Shown: positions 11,601 through 22,200 of the stretch, in pieces
How the letters are laid out: each line of letters opens with the position of its first letter
Position numbering within the stretch: the stretch's first letter is position 1
Program-made: the position numbers and the translations under genes
Source: Liolophura sinensis
Taxonomy: Eukaryota > Mollusca > Polyplacophora > Chitonida > Chitonidae
Length of the DNA: 64,000 bases
Reading direction: 5' to 3'
NCBI RefSeq assembly: GCF_032854445.1
Contig: NC_088295.1
Span: 41,777,385-41,841,384, forward strand
The notes under the pieces: model-generated
What the model saw: the letters and a program-made list of their open reading frames with translations, nothing else
What the model was told of the DNA's origin: nothing
Database searches by the model: none

Positions 11601-14063
11601 TTTTAGAGAGTAGGGCTTTATTTAATTTCTTTCAGTAGAATCGTCTCCCCTGATCTGCGACCTATGTTATTCAGATAGTGGCAAGTCTAAAAGACTAATT
11701 GTACATGTCTGACGGATTTCTGTCTGATGAATTTCTGGTGCACAAAGTGAGACATCATTGACGGTGTATTTCTGACTTTGTATGTATATCAGTAATTTTG
11801 ATAGTATACCGTCAGTGACTTTATATTTTACAGCCCCACCTTATGTCCGAGGATGTTCCTGCAGATTGGGATGCCAAACCTGTCAAAGTTCTCACAGGCA
11901 AAAACTTTGCTGAGGTTGCCAAAGATAAGAGCAAAAACGTTTTCGTAGAATTTTGTAAGTATGATCTGAAGTTTTACATGCATTGAAAAAAAAACAGTTT
12001 TTCAAAGAAAGCCCTTGCCAAATTATTGAACGTCATCAGCAATTTCTTAATGTAAAAAATAACTCAAGGACAGTATGTTTTATGGATTTTTTTTGTCAAC
12101 ATGCATTTTGAATCTTTATAAATTGTTTCTTTAAATTCTTTTGTCCCAATTATCATGAAATATTGTTAAAATGTTTCTGCTGCCCGAAAAACATAACCTG
12201 TATCTAAAAACACAAGTTTGCCCCATTGAGGGACCTGTTCTGTGAAGTTTGGTCTCCAAGCAACCTGGGAATGATCATGAGTTTCGCAGAGCACGACTTC
12301 CTCTCACCACAATGCCAGAAAAAGAAAATTTTTCTTGAGTATGGCATAAAACAAGTATCTTACAAAGATACTACAAAAACCTTACAAAAGTTCTCACTTT
12401 GGGCTCATTGAAATGCCTGCCTTCACCTGAACATGTTTCATTTCAAGAAACAAACAAGCAGTTTTAGCAGATCTGTCGTTGATAGCTGATTTTTTCAAGG
12501 TTAGTAAAAGGTTTTGTGTTCTTAACCCTTAGATGCCCCATGGTGTGGACACTGTAAACAGCTGGCCCCTATCTGGGATGAACTCGCTGAGAAGGTTGAG
12601 GGTGGAGATACTGTCATTGCCAAGATGGATTCCACAGCAAACGAACTAGAAGATATAAAAATTCAGAGCTTCCCAACTCTTAAATATTTCCCTAAAGATA
12701 GTGACGAGGTAAGTTCAACCTTCAGTTATGTCCAGTTGTTCCAGCTATGCAGCAGTAATCTACAAAGGCTTGAAAACCGACATTCTCATTAAAAGCAAGA
12801 AAGAAAAAGCCATGCATGCAAGTGCTGTTGTTCATCCAACATGTTTTGCTTGCTTTTGTGATGTTACTTGCCTTTATTTCAAGCAGAACAGAACATTCTC
12901 TATTACTCATTTAAATTTAAGAAAAATCAAAGACAGTAGTGAAAAATTGACCGCATCTGAGTACAAAATTGATTTTTGACCCAGATGTAATAATTGCTCA
13001 ATAATTATTTTCCAGAGGAAAAGGCCAGATGAGAATGTGAACATCTTCATAAAACCACTAATTTGTTTCTCTCCCAACAGGTTATAGATTATAATGGTGC
13101 TAGGACACTAGAAGCCTTACAAAAATTTGTTGAGAGTGGCGGAAAAGATGGAGCTGGTCCAGCTGATGTAAGTCATTTAACTGCTTTAGCCATGTGCCAG
13201 TATTCTGCATAAAGTGTGATGCTTTAACCACCAACCATTCTTCATTATGAATAATTATTTGTTAGTTATTGGTATTGGCTTAGTAGTGGTTCAAAGTAAA
13301 AGTTGGTAAAGAATTTGTCCCCATGGTTAAAGACTAAATCGGGGGCCTCCGTGGCTCAGTAGGTTAGCGCGCTAGCATAGCGTTATGACCCAGGAGTCTC
13401 TCACCAATGTGGCCGCTGTGAGTTCAAGTTCAGCTCATGCTGGCTTCCCCTCCGGCCGTACGTGGGAAGGTCTTCTAGCAACCTGCGGATGGTCGTGGGT
13501 TTTTTCCGGGCTCTGCTCGTTTTCCTCCCACCATAATGCTGGCCACCGTCGTATAAGTGAAATATTCTTGAGTACGGCATAAAACACCAATCAAATAAAA
13601 AAATAAATAAAGACTAAATCTTTTCCCCTAATAATTTTTAAGTCAACTGAACTCAGCTGGACAATTATAGATTCCTAAGCCAAATCCCAGTAGGATATAC
13701 ATTCCAATTATATAATAGCTGCCAGCACGGCGCAATGACTCAGGAGCCTTGCACGAATGCAGTCGCTGTGAGCTTGAAATCCAGCTCATGTAGGCTTCCT
13801 CTCCTGATTGGGAAGGTCTTGCAGCAACCTGTGGATGATCGTGGGTTTACCCCGGGCTCTGCCCAGTTTCCTCCCAGCATAATGCTGGAGGCCATCATAT
13901 AAGTGAAATATTCTTGAGTACGGCGGAAAACACCAATCGAGTAGATAAATAAAACATGTGAGCTAATATGAGGTACCGCACTTTTCAGGATGAGGAGGAT
14001 GAAGATGAAGATGAGGATGCTGAGGATGAGGAGGAGGAGGATCAACCAAAGGATGAATTGTAG
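5508..14063 (+). CDS. P4HB: Protein disulfide isomerase (PDI), complete gene, 11 coding exons
   Basis: Encodes a 501-residue ER-lumenal thiol oxidoreductase that forms, reduces and rearranges disulfides in secretory proteins. In animals it is also the beta subunit of prolyl 4-hydroxylase. Coding exons are 5508-5652, 8414-8611, 9094-9227, 9677-9814, 10129-10233, 10797-10922, 11285-11485, 11834-11954, 12533-12708, 13081-13167 and 13989-14063. All have GT-AG junctions with matching phases. The layout is signal peptide (about 17 residues), a domain with APWCGHC (Cys53/Cys56), b and b' domains, a' domain with APWCGHC (Cys394/Cys397), acidic tail and KDEL (498-501). The cis-proline segments GFPT and SFPT are present. 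Length and active-site positions match animal PDIA1/P4HB (508 aa in human, from memory). The ATG at 5508 starts the signal peptide; the reading frame stays open upstream of it but shows no ATG of its own. Confidence 0.96.
7738..7802 (+). repeat. Poly-T / pyrimidine tract in PDI intron 1
   Basis: A low-complexity run of T with occasional C or G, roughly 60 bp. It produces lysine-rich or phenylalanine-rich ORFs on the two strands that are not genes. Confidence 0.8.
8106..8140. repeat. Perfect 14-bp inverted repeat with 7-base loop
   Basis: TTTAGTGTTGAGCT (8106-8119) is followed by a 7-base loop and its exact reverse complement (8127-8140). It lies in PDI intron 1, about 270 bp before exon 2. 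The arms are too short for a typical microRNA precursor. It may be a relic of a foldback or MITE-like element. Confidence 0.7.
8414..8611 (+). CDS. P4HB: PDI coding exon 2 (first CGHC active site)
   Basis: Follows TTTTTCAG and opens with the second and third bases of Tyr, then [14 protein letters not shown]. It continues through the a domain to the cis-proline motif GFPTIKFF and ends G|GTATGT in phase 1. Confidence 0.96.
8664..8880 (+). repeat. Dispersed repeat family R1, copy 1 (PDI intron 2)
   Basis: Shares an ordered set of blocks with 58680-58890: 'GCATGTTTGCAAG', 'TTATACTTTTGTGAAGCC' (one T longer in the second copy) and 'ATAAATTGCACTGAAAGTTG', with similar spacing. It has no coding potential that I can see. 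The ends are not defined, and the family is unnamed. Confidence 0.6.
9094..9227 (+). CDS. P4HB: PDI coding exon 3
   Basis: Completes the a domain ([19 protein letters not shown]) and begins the b domain. It ends in VYVIGFFK, the first b strand, with AAG|GTATGT in phase 0. Confidence 0.95.
9677..9814 (+). CDS. P4HB: PDI coding exon 4
   Basis: b-domain segment, 46 codons, phase 0 at both ends. It is the redox-inactive thioredoxin fold, with [14 protein letters not shown] typical of animal PDI. It ends AAG|GTTTGT. Confidence 0.95.
10129..10233 (+). CDS. P4HB: PDI coding exon 5
   Basis: 35 codons after a long pyrimidine tract and [18 protein letters not shown] ends the b domain and [10 protein letters not shown] opens b'. 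Phase 0 at both ends. Confidence 0.95.
10797..10922 (+). CDS. P4HB: PDI coding exon 6
   Basis: b'-domain segment, 42 codons, with [17 protein letters not shown]; b' carries the main peptide-binding site in this family. It ends AAA|GTGAGT, phase 0. Confidence 0.95.
11285..11485 (+). CDS. P4HB: PDI coding exon 7
   Basis: 67 codons finishing b', including [20 protein letters not shown] and the x-linker, ending YIDGKLK with AAG|GTAATT, phase 0. Confidence 0.95.
11834..11954 (+). CDS. P4HB: PDI coding exon 8
   Basis: [20 protein letters not shown] opens the a' domain and VFVEF leads into the second active site. It ends T|GTAAGT in phase 1, mirroring exon 1. Confidence 0.95.
12247..12353 (+). mobile_element. 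Diverged SINE fragment in PDI intron 8
   Basis: Recognisable only in parts: AGCAACCTGGGAATGATCAT near the left end and TTCTTGAGTATGGCATAAAA at the right. Both match ordered blocks of the common SINE in plus orientation. This is an old copy. Confidence 0.45.
12533..12708 (+). CDS. P4HB: PDI coding exon 9 (second CGHC active site)
   Basis: a' domain with [20 protein letters not shown], then AKMDSTANE and the cis-proline motif SFPTLKYFP. It ends GAG|GTAAGT, phase 0. Confidence 0.96.
13081..13167 (+). CDS. P4HB: PDI coding exon 10
   Basis: 29 codons ([20 protein letters not shown]) closing the a' domain. It ends GAT|GTAAGT, phase 0. Confidence 0.95.
13341..13608 (+). mobile_element. Full-length tRNA-derived SINE with target-site duplication
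   Basis: Best-preserved copy of the common family. The head has an A-box-like TGGCTCAGTAGGTTAGCG (13352-13369) and a B-box-like AGTTCAAGTTC (13421-13431). A long conserved body (GTGGGAAGGTC, CTCCCACCATAATGCTGG, TATAAGTGAAATATTCTTGA) follows, then an AAATAAATAA tail. It is flanked by AAAGACTAAATC (13329-13340 and 13609-13620), which fits a target-site duplication from LINE-driven insertion. The conserved body recalls the MetaSINE superfamily, from memory and unchecked. It lies in PDI intron 10. Confidence 0.85.
13721..13957 (+). mobile_element. Common SINE, second copy in PDI intron 10
   Basis: Same orientation and family as the copy 110 bp to the left, but older: part of the head is lost and the body has many substitutions. 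It ends in a degenerate AATAAA tail about 30 bp upstream of the exon 11 acceptor. Confidence 0.8.
13989..14063 (+). CDS. P4HB: PDI coding exon 11 (acidic tail and KDEL)
   Basis: 24 codons plus TAG. An almost unbroken run of Asp and Glu is followed by QPKDEL, the ER-retrieval signal. Acidic c-extensions of this kind are typical of PDI and bind calcium. Confidence 0.96.
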   Translation, partial: DEEDEDEDEDAEDEEEEDQPKDEL

Positions 14064-14655
14064 GCACTTGGCCTGTTTCTATCTTCATACAGCCCTTTTC
14101 TGTAGAATTACAATGTACATTAACTTTCTTACTCTCATGACATCATATCTGTTACTATTCTACAGCCAACTATAAATTTGTATCAGTTCTTTCTGTATTT
14201 TTTTTTTCTTGTGTTCAAATTGAACATTGCTCAGTGTTTCGCTTAAAAGAGCACTCAGGTTCTAACTTGTCATTGCCCATTGGGAGTGCTACTGTGCTTA
14301 AACTAAACATGGCTTGCACATACGGAGGCTTGTGACAGTTGGCTCAATCTTGAATAGGGGAGGTTTTCATTATATGTTTTGTGAATACTCAAGATTGATT
14401 TCTGTTACCCTGAATACTTTTAATTTTTTCCTCTCAATACACCCTCTCAGTTATTATTATTATTACTTTTTTTTTCTTTTTGTTGTAATTTCTTTTTCCT
14501 ATTGGTCATCATTTAGCATGTTGTTGTTGTATATACTTGTTAGAATCAGCCAAGTGAATATTTGTTATTTAAAGAACCTTTACCCCCTTCATTTGACATA
14601 ATAAGTAATCTGTTGTCACTTTGTATGTCAGGCAAATAAAGTCGACGTTCTCTAG
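14064..14655 (+). other. P4HB: PDI 3' UTR (inferred)
   Basis: AT-rich non-coding sequence from the stop codon to just past AATAAA at 14635-14640. A GU-rich stretch (TTTTTGTGGGG) follows within about 40 bp, as expected downstream of a cleavage site. Another AATAAA at 15243-15248 could serve a longer form. Confidence 0.55.
14635..14640 (+). terminator. P4HB: Poly(A) signal AATAAA of PDI
   Basis: Canonical hexamer about 570 bases after the stop codon, followed by a GU-rich element. It is the best candidate for the main 3' end of the gene. Confidence 0.55.
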
Positions 14656-16277
14656 TCGCACCCAGTGGCCTCTTTTTGTGGGGCTTGCGTGAAAGTGAGA
14701 AACATTCCGGGTGTGAATGATGTTTTCTGCTGTCATGTGTTGGGAAAAAAAAAAACCCTAAGTCTTCAAATTGTTGCTGATCTGACATTAGCATCATGTA
14801 TTGTCGGTTGTGAAAGATCGATAATTTTTTTTTTTTTTTTTATATGGTATTAGCGTTTTTATTTGGGGTATCAACACCCACCATTTTAAATGTCATTTTG
14901 CAGAGGCATTACTCGCATCAATCATTGTTTTTCCAACTGGATTGTGCACGATTATCTAACATATTATCAGGTTCTATTTCTACTAGGGTCAGTGCATATT
15001 GCTTGAATTTTAGACCTAAAATATGAATCTACATAACCTGTAGCAGTTCACTGTCAATATGTGATTTTAAAGGTTTGGAAATGTAACCGAGAAAAGTTAC
15101 ATGCCATTAGCTATAAAGACTTGTATCTAGAAGATACATCGATTAATTTTAAGATATGTATTTGAGAAGAAACAAAAGTGATTTGTGTCCTAAGGCAACT
15201 TGGGAAACATTGATTTTGTAAAACACAACTGAAAATGAGAAAAATAAAATTGTACAAAAAAAAAAAAAACTCAAAAAGTTATGTTTTTGTTTGGTCTGCT
15301 TGAATACATTTCAGAACAAAATATTCAGAAGTATTTTATTTCACCAATACAGCTATTGCCGACATGACTATCACCTGAATCGTGAATCCCAGCACCAGTG
15401 AAATGGGACTCTCAGGTTGGTATACTGATGTCATGGTATAATGAGACGGGTTGAATCCGTGGTCTGTTCCACAAGATACTGGCTTGTCTTATCAAAGCTC
15501 AACATCTGCCTGCAATGAGGGGCAGTAATGTTTACTGGTGAATTATATTTATTAATTTGATGCCATATCTGAGGAGTTTGCTCACCAGTACATAGTGGCT
15601 GTCATATCCAGAAAGTCCATGTTGAATTATTGGAAAAGGAATGGTAAGGTAAATCTCAAGTGTTGTTCCGTTATTAATGTTAGAGTAAATGTTACTTTGT
15701 GTTTTGATCGGAAATTTGTGCTCCGGTATAGCCTACTAAATTTAAGTAACAGTATTATCATTATCAGGGATTACATTTTCTGGGTATAACGCAGATTTTA
15801 GCACTGTAAAACTCAGGCTTTTAAAACTGCAGTCTTTTGGGTCAGTCTCCATATTACCACTAGCACTGCCGTCTAGACCATTTGACCAACGGGCCTTTAC
15901 ATCAGAAGCCTTAGGCCTTGCCCACCTTGATATTAACCCAGGTCTCTTGACATGATACTTGACTGAGGGTCTGTATTGAACAGTATCTAAACCAGTTGTA
16001 TGGGAAGAGACAAATGGGCCTGAATGGAACCCATTTCCTGGCTATGATTGACCTAAAATTTTTCCAGCTGAGTTTTGCCAATACTGCCGCCAGTGAAACA
16101 TAAGCAGCAACAAAATAAACAACCCCTGCTACATGTACGTGAATGAAACCTGCTTTGATCTGGTACACTTGTGTTTTGACTGATTTTTGCTGGTTTATAG
16201 TTAAGAATGTTGGTCGTATAGTAAAATGTAACCTAATATACCCTGGCACATTTGTATCATGATAGCTAACTCTGCAG

Positions 16278-16420
16278 TTGTACCTGCGAAGGTCTATCAG
16301 CAAACTGCCAATGATTGTTGATTTTTCCCCGGCTCTGCCCACTTTCCTCCCACCATAATGCTGGTCGCAGTCGTATAAGTGAAATATTTTTTAGTACGGC
16401 GTAAAGCAGCAATCAAAATA
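16278..16420 (+). mobile_element. Common SINE, 5'-truncated, plus orientation
   Basis: Starts near the 'GAAGGTCTATCAGCAA' block and runs through CTCCCACCATAATGCTGG and TATAAGTGAAATATT to the CAATCAAAA end. The tRNA head is missing. Confidence 0.75.
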
Positions 16421-16429
16421 CCCTGCTGG

Positions 16430-16525
16430 TCTACGTGGGAAAGTCTGTCAGCAATAATGCTGGACAACATCATAAAAGTGAAATAGCGAGTATTGCAAAA
16501 AACACAATTCAAATAAATACATAAT
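16430..16525 (+). mobile_element. Common SINE, internally deleted fragment
   Basis: Directly follows the preceding copy. TACGTGGGAAAGTCTGTCAG is joined straight to AATAATGCTGGACAACATCA, so about 70 bp of the body is missing. It ends with CAAATAAATACAT. Confidence 0.6.
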
Positions 16526-16615
16526 TTCCATACAAATCTTAACTGCAGGCTTCAAGCAAAAAGAAAACGTAACAAACCAAAAATCATTCAACAAACGAAA
16601 TTGATGTAATCTGAA

Positions 16616-16621
16616 TTTATT
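16616..16621 (-). terminator. C12orf4: Candidate poly(A) signal of the C12orf4 homologue
   Basis: AATAAA on the minus strand with a U- and GU-rich stretch over the next 60 bases in the direction of transcription. It would give a 3' UTR of about 2.6 kb containing three SINEs. Several nearer AATAAA hexamers exist, mostly in SINE tails, so the true end is uncertain. Confidence 0.4.
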
Positions 16622-16952
16622 TTATCATTGTGAGTACAAACGTTAATAACTTATTCAACAACAAAGACAACGAACAATGCATGAACATGTATCTTCCACA
16701 AGCATGTTATCAAGACACTGAATGCAGATGCAACAATTTGACTTCATGATTAGGTAACGAAAGTAAATGTTACTCATAATGTGCAAACATTTAAAAAGTA
16801 GTTAAATAGAACTTTTGCTTTCACAAGTGATTTTGGAACAAACCACAAATACTCCACACTTTGGTCAGCAGAATGCTTCAATAAACATATACAACACCAT
16901 TCAATTCATTAAGTTAAACCCTGTACTAGAAGACACATTTCCACTGGTACGT

Positions 16953-17145
16953 ATTTATTTATTTATTTGATTGGTGTTTTACGCCGTACTCAAGAATATT
17001 TCACTTATACGACGGCAGCCAGCATTATGGTGGGAGGAAACTGGGCAGAGCCCGGGGGAGACCCACGACCATCTGCAGGTTGCTGGCAGACCTTCCCACG
17101 TACGGCCAGAGAGGAAGCCAGCATGAGCTTGGACTCCATTTGTAC
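16953..17145 (-). mobile_element. Common SINE, minus orientation
   Basis: Well-preserved body with an AATAAA-repeat tail at 16953-16970. The head is only partly present. It lies in the presumed C12orf4 3' UTR, in sense with that gene, so its tail could act as a poly(A) signal. Confidence 0.8.
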
Positions 17146-17622
17146 AGCTGTAGTCCAGTTTTTGGGAGGAGAGAACCGGAGTAAACCACAGCCAATTACC
17201 CCTATCTGGCAAACCTCCTGACTTCAAGAGACTGGAGAAGACTTCACAGATAAGCCACGCATAATGTTTACATATACCATTAATTAAGAACATACACATT
17301 AACCCTACTTCACCCTACTTGTAGTACAAATGGCACCAGAGAAACAATTCACAGTCATACCTGGGACTAATACAACAGATCATATAGTCCCAGCTAATAC
17401 ATAAGACACATTATCACAGAAAAAAACATCTATGTAATTCAGGTTAAGTTACCATAATTTTTTATTCCACCTAAATACATTTTTTTTTCACACTGGCATG
17501 TACTGCCATATCTTCACAGGAATTTTGATGTGACTATTTTGATAACCAGCCATGGGAAAGGCGAAGCTTGTGAAGTACATATAATGTTGTTGCGAGAACA
17601 GTAATACACATACATGTAATTC

Positions 17623-17886
17623 TTATTTATTTATTTAACTGGTGTTTTATGCTGTACTCAAGAATACTTCATCTATACAACACTGGTCAGCATTATGGTT
17701 GGAGGAAACTGCGCAGAGCCCGGGGGAAGCCCACAACCATCAGTGAGTAGCTGGCAGACCTTCCCACGTACGGCCGGAAAGGAAGCCTGCATATGCTGGA
17801 CTTGAACTCATAGCGACCACATTGGTGAGAGGCTCCTGGGTCATTACACTGTGCTAGCAGGTTAACCACCTAAGCCACGGAGGCCC
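17623..17886 (-). mobile_element. Full-length common SINE, minus orientation
   Basis: Includes the tRNA-like head at the right end (GGCCTCCGTGGCTTAGGTGG on the minus strand), B-box-like GAGTTCAAGTCC, the complete body and an AAATAAATAA tail. It lies in the presumed 3' UTR of the C12orf4 homologue. Confidence 0.85.
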
Positions 17887-17931
17887 CTGTAAGTTTTAAA
17901 ACAAAGTCCTAATTCTTTGTGAGTTAATTAT

Positions 17932-18073
17932 TTATTTATTTATTTGATTGGTGTTTTACGCCGTACTCAAGAATATTTCACTTATACGACAGCGGCCAGC
18001 ATTTTGGTGAGTGGAAACCGGGCAGAGCCAGGGGGAAACGCACGACCATCCGCAGGTTGCTGGCAGACCTTCC
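17932..18073 (-). mobile_element. 5'-truncated SINE with target-site duplication
   Basis: Only the 3' half is present, yet it is flanked by GAGTTAATTAT (17921-17931 and 18074-18084). The truncation therefore happened at insertion, not by later deletion. Confidence 0.75.
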
Positions 18074-19176
18074 GAGTTAATTATGATACCATAATATGGT
18101 TCATATTGTATTAGGATCCCTGGACAACACTCCCAACTTTGGAATGGATTTTAAATGTTTACTGTATAGGTGAAGAGTGTGGTTCATATTGGGTTTTACT
18201 GTGAAATCATTTTTACAGTAAAAATGAACAACTCACATCAGCTTGGTACTGTCTTTAGCAGAAGTACCATAGTTGTCTCCCTTAACTGGAACACAGTGTT
18301 TTCTCCTGTTGTTTTCCAGATTTCTTATAGCCTAGTAGTACCTTAGGAAAGTAGTGATAGGCCAATAGTTTCTCATCTAAAACGTGTTACAATGAAATGA
18401 AGGTATCAACCATGTTTTCATCCAGAATTTGGGTTGAATTAAAATGTCTAACTCCAGAGGAATCTGTTCCTCCATGCATAGTTGACTAGCATATATTGTG
18501 AGTGAACTAAGTAAACATTACTGTATGGCATGGTGGGATGTGCACAGAAGCTTGCAAAAAAATAAAATCAGTGACAAGGTCAAGTATGCAGTACTTGTGG
18601 AATTTAACGTCTTCCAAGGCAAAGCTGCAATGTATCGTACTGGAATCTTGGAAAATGTGTTTGTCTTTAATAGTTAGTTTACACAGTCAGGTATAGCTAA
18701 CAAACAAAATTCTCTCTGAAAACATCAGCCATTGTTTCAGTTCACCACAATAATGCTGATGTAGTCAACAAGCAGAATTCTGGAAAATCACCATGTGGTA
18801 TTCAACAAAAATGGAATTTTACCACTTATGGCTTCAGATAAATAGGTTCATGTGGGTAAGGTGACATATTCTCAGGAATTCGTCGTCCTTGTATCTCTCA
18901 TGAAAATCCACATCTTCCCTTTTAATACCATACTTGAAGAGTTACAAAGGGGGGAGGGGGGCAACCCAATCTAGATCTTGACTACCTCTCAGCAGTTCAG
19001 TGTTAAATCTAAACTGTTTTCTGTCACCCTCATCTCAACTGGTCTTTCCATTCAATTCAGTTGTAAATGGCATGACAAAATATGCCAAAGTGCATGAATG
19101 CATGACTGTTTCTGTATCGTGTAGTCTGCTGTGCAGTTTTGGCGTGAGCATAACTTTAGAGGCTGCATGGATTCAT

Positions 19177-19266
19177 CTAAGAGGACTTGACTACGACGGG
19201 GTTAGACAGTCTGAATATCTGAGGCAGCATGGTGCTGATGGTGCCAAACATCTCCTCTGATAAACC
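19177..19266 (-). CDS. C12orf4: C12orf4 coding exon 12 (C-terminus)
   Basis: [20 protein letters not shown] then SNPVVVKSS and TAG. It follows TTGACAG and aligns with the human C-terminal SEEMFYQLSNMLPQIFR. The acceptor is preceded almost at once by a SINE tail. Confidence 0.9.
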   Translation of the reverse strand, partial: GLSEEMFGTISTMLPQIFRLSNPVVVKSS

Positions 19267-22200
19267 CTGTCAACAGACAATGGTATTTATTTATTTATTT
19301 ATCTGAGTATTGTTTAATGCCATCCCAGTACTCAACAATTTTACGCTTACACGTTGGTGGTCAGATTTATGGGTGGAGAAAACTAACAAACAATGTGTCT
19401 CATTGTATACGTCATGTAAATGAGACAGGACGATGACGACAATTATACCCTCAAGGTATATTTATATAACCAATTTATGAACAAATTTGCATTCTGTTTC
19501 ATAAACGACTTAGCTTTGGACAAAAACTAGAACTCTTCAATGAGAAAAGGTATAAAACATACACACACTGATGTAGAGGCAACAACATAAGCACAGATGA
19601 AAGGCAGTTATTCAAAGTTTTGCAGTGATGTCACTGCTGCCATGAGGCAATCATCAACATGACTTTTGGTCACCTGACTAAGAGTACTGGAGGTGAAAAC
19701 AAAGCAAATTTAATCAAAATGTATCTAGCCTTCAAATATGATAGTTTTAATGCCCTGTAGGACTTTAGACTTAAAGAATTGGCAAAAAACAGCATTCCAC
19801 CCATATCACATCCTGCACCTTGCAAGGAACCCCTGTGCTCCAAACTATGAACATATGCACAAATACTTCCCTGGTACATTTTCTGTAGCAGGTTACTTAC
19901 TGAAAAGTGGATAATGTTTTGCCTCACGCCTATTGCAGTTTCTGTGGGCCATGCTTGCAGCTTTTGCATGGCCACCAGCTGACTTGAGCCACCTCCATAG
20001 TAGGTGCAAAATTTACAATCTATAGAGGGCATAGATTTGTTTTGAGAAAGACTAAGTCGTAAATATTATGACTTAGGACAGGCCTAAGCCTAAAACCATT
20101 GTAAGTAACCCTCAAAAGACAGACCTATGACCAATGTACATGACTGTACAGTTACCTGAGGCACTAAGAACTGTATCGTCCTGCTCTCCTGCCCTCCCCA
20201 TGTAGCCATCTCCATCATGAAACCCTTCATGCATTTGAACACCAGCTCTGCCCTCTTTAGGCACCAAGGAATGGTCATTTCCTGACAATTAAACAAAATA
20301 ATCATTGCCATCTTCATGTATGTGCTAGCATCTCTCCATTATGCAAATAGGGCAATGACCCACAGAATGATATCAAAACATCTCAGTTTCAGAAGGCCTT
20401 CCAACACTTCTCTTTCTTTATGTTTAAGAGGAAAATTAATTCCTGGGGCATCACTTGGACTGCAAGATTTTTCAAAGCTCATGGTATCATAAATCGTCAT
20501 TATGACATTTTAAGCAAAAAAGTTTCCCAATTTAAGCAAAACCCAATCACTAGAGAGCATGTTGTAGGTCATAACTGCACATCTGGATGTTTCAAATTGA
20601 GTGTGGTCACATGAGTGTTGCTTTTCACATATGATATAGTGAAGACCGTGAATGGCCAATGATAAACAAAGCCCATCACTATGACACCCTGTGCTCAGGT
20701 TGCAGATCACTGTCAAGGGCTTATTTCTTTATCCCATGCCAAATATAGTTACCTGTGGATGGTCGTGGATTTCCCACAGGCTTTGCCCAGTTTCCTCCCA
20801 CCATAATGCCGGCTGCCTTCGTATAAGTGAAATATTTTTGAATACAGCATAAAACACCAATCAAATAAATAAATATTGTAACAGATTAGCAGATTACTGG
20901 AGTGCTGTCCCTTACCTCAGACATCTCGTGTGTGAGGAGGAGAGGGATGGTAAGGGTGTGAATGTCGTATCTGAAGCAGGCCTTCAGAATATTGCGAAGA
21001 GAAAGGATGACTGGGTGACGAGAAGAGATGTCTGAGGACCTCACGCTGTCGTCTGTCACCAGATGGAATATCACAGACACCTCTGACAAGTTGGAATGGC
21101 GTGTTATGTAGAAATCTCCTGTGTACAGTCGACTACTTTTATCCTGCAATGTAAATTTGCTCTCGTACAGATAATTACATTCAGCTGAAATTGATAAACT
21201 ATCACACAACATATAGTTTAAATGTTCACGTACATTAGATATGAATAGTTTAATGTCACCTTAGCAATATTTCAGCTTTTCATGGTGAAAAAAAACATGG
21301 GGTTTTATGTCAGTGTAATAAAGAGATAAGGAATTATTTTGTTGAAAACTTCAATTCTAAAATTTAATTTGTTAAATTGTCATACTGGGACTGTTTGTAT
21401 TCTAAAACATCATAAATGCCCTGGTTATGATTACAATGTTAGCAGCTACTGTAAAATGGTTGAATCTAACCACACATATAACTCTGTACATTACCCTGAC
21501 CATCACTAGAACTACTCACACTGCTCTGTATACGGACTTGACCCATCACTAGAACTACTGGCACTGCTCTGTACACTGACTTGACCATCACTTGAACTAC
21601 TGTCTGCTCTGTACACCGACCTGACCATCAGTAGAACTACTGACACTACTCTGTACATGGATCTGACCATCACTAGAACTACTCACACTGCTCTGTACAC
21701 GGACTTGACCCATCACTAGAACTACTGGCACTGCTCTGTACACTGACTTGACCATCACTTGAACTACTGTCTGCTCTGTACACCGACCTGACCATCAGTA
21801 GAACTACTGACACTACTCTGTACATGGATCTGACCATCACTAGAACTACTCACACTGCTCTGTACACGGACTTGACCATCACTAGAATTACTGGCACTGC
21901 TCTGTAGATGTATCTGACCATCACTAGAACTACTGACACTACTCTGTACACTGATCTGACCATCACTTGAACTACTGACACTGCTCTGTACACTGACTTG
22001 ACCATCACTTGAACTACTGACACTGCTCTGTACACCGACCTGACCATCAGTAGAACTACTGACACTACTCCGTACACTGATCTGACCATCACTAGAACTA
22101 CTGACACTGCTCTGTACAGGGATCTGACCGTCACTAGAACTACTGACACTGCTCTGTACAGGGATCTGACCGTCAATAGAACTACTGACACTGCTCTGTA

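Larger units (their letters stand above)
14660..16600. other. Intergenic spacer between two convergent genes
   Basis: No exon found on either strand. It contains short A or T homopolymers near 14829 and 15257 and two SINE copies at its right end. It separates the 3' ends of PDI (+) and the C12orf4 homologue (-). Confidence 0.55.

Noticed and set aside
13341-13440. Functional tRNA gene
   Set aside because: A- and B-box-like motifs are present but no cloverleaf can be drawn and the sequence continues into the SINE body and tail.
19000-19260. Plus-strand 86-codon ORF
   Set aside because: It is the antisense of C12orf4 exon 12 and its 3' flank.
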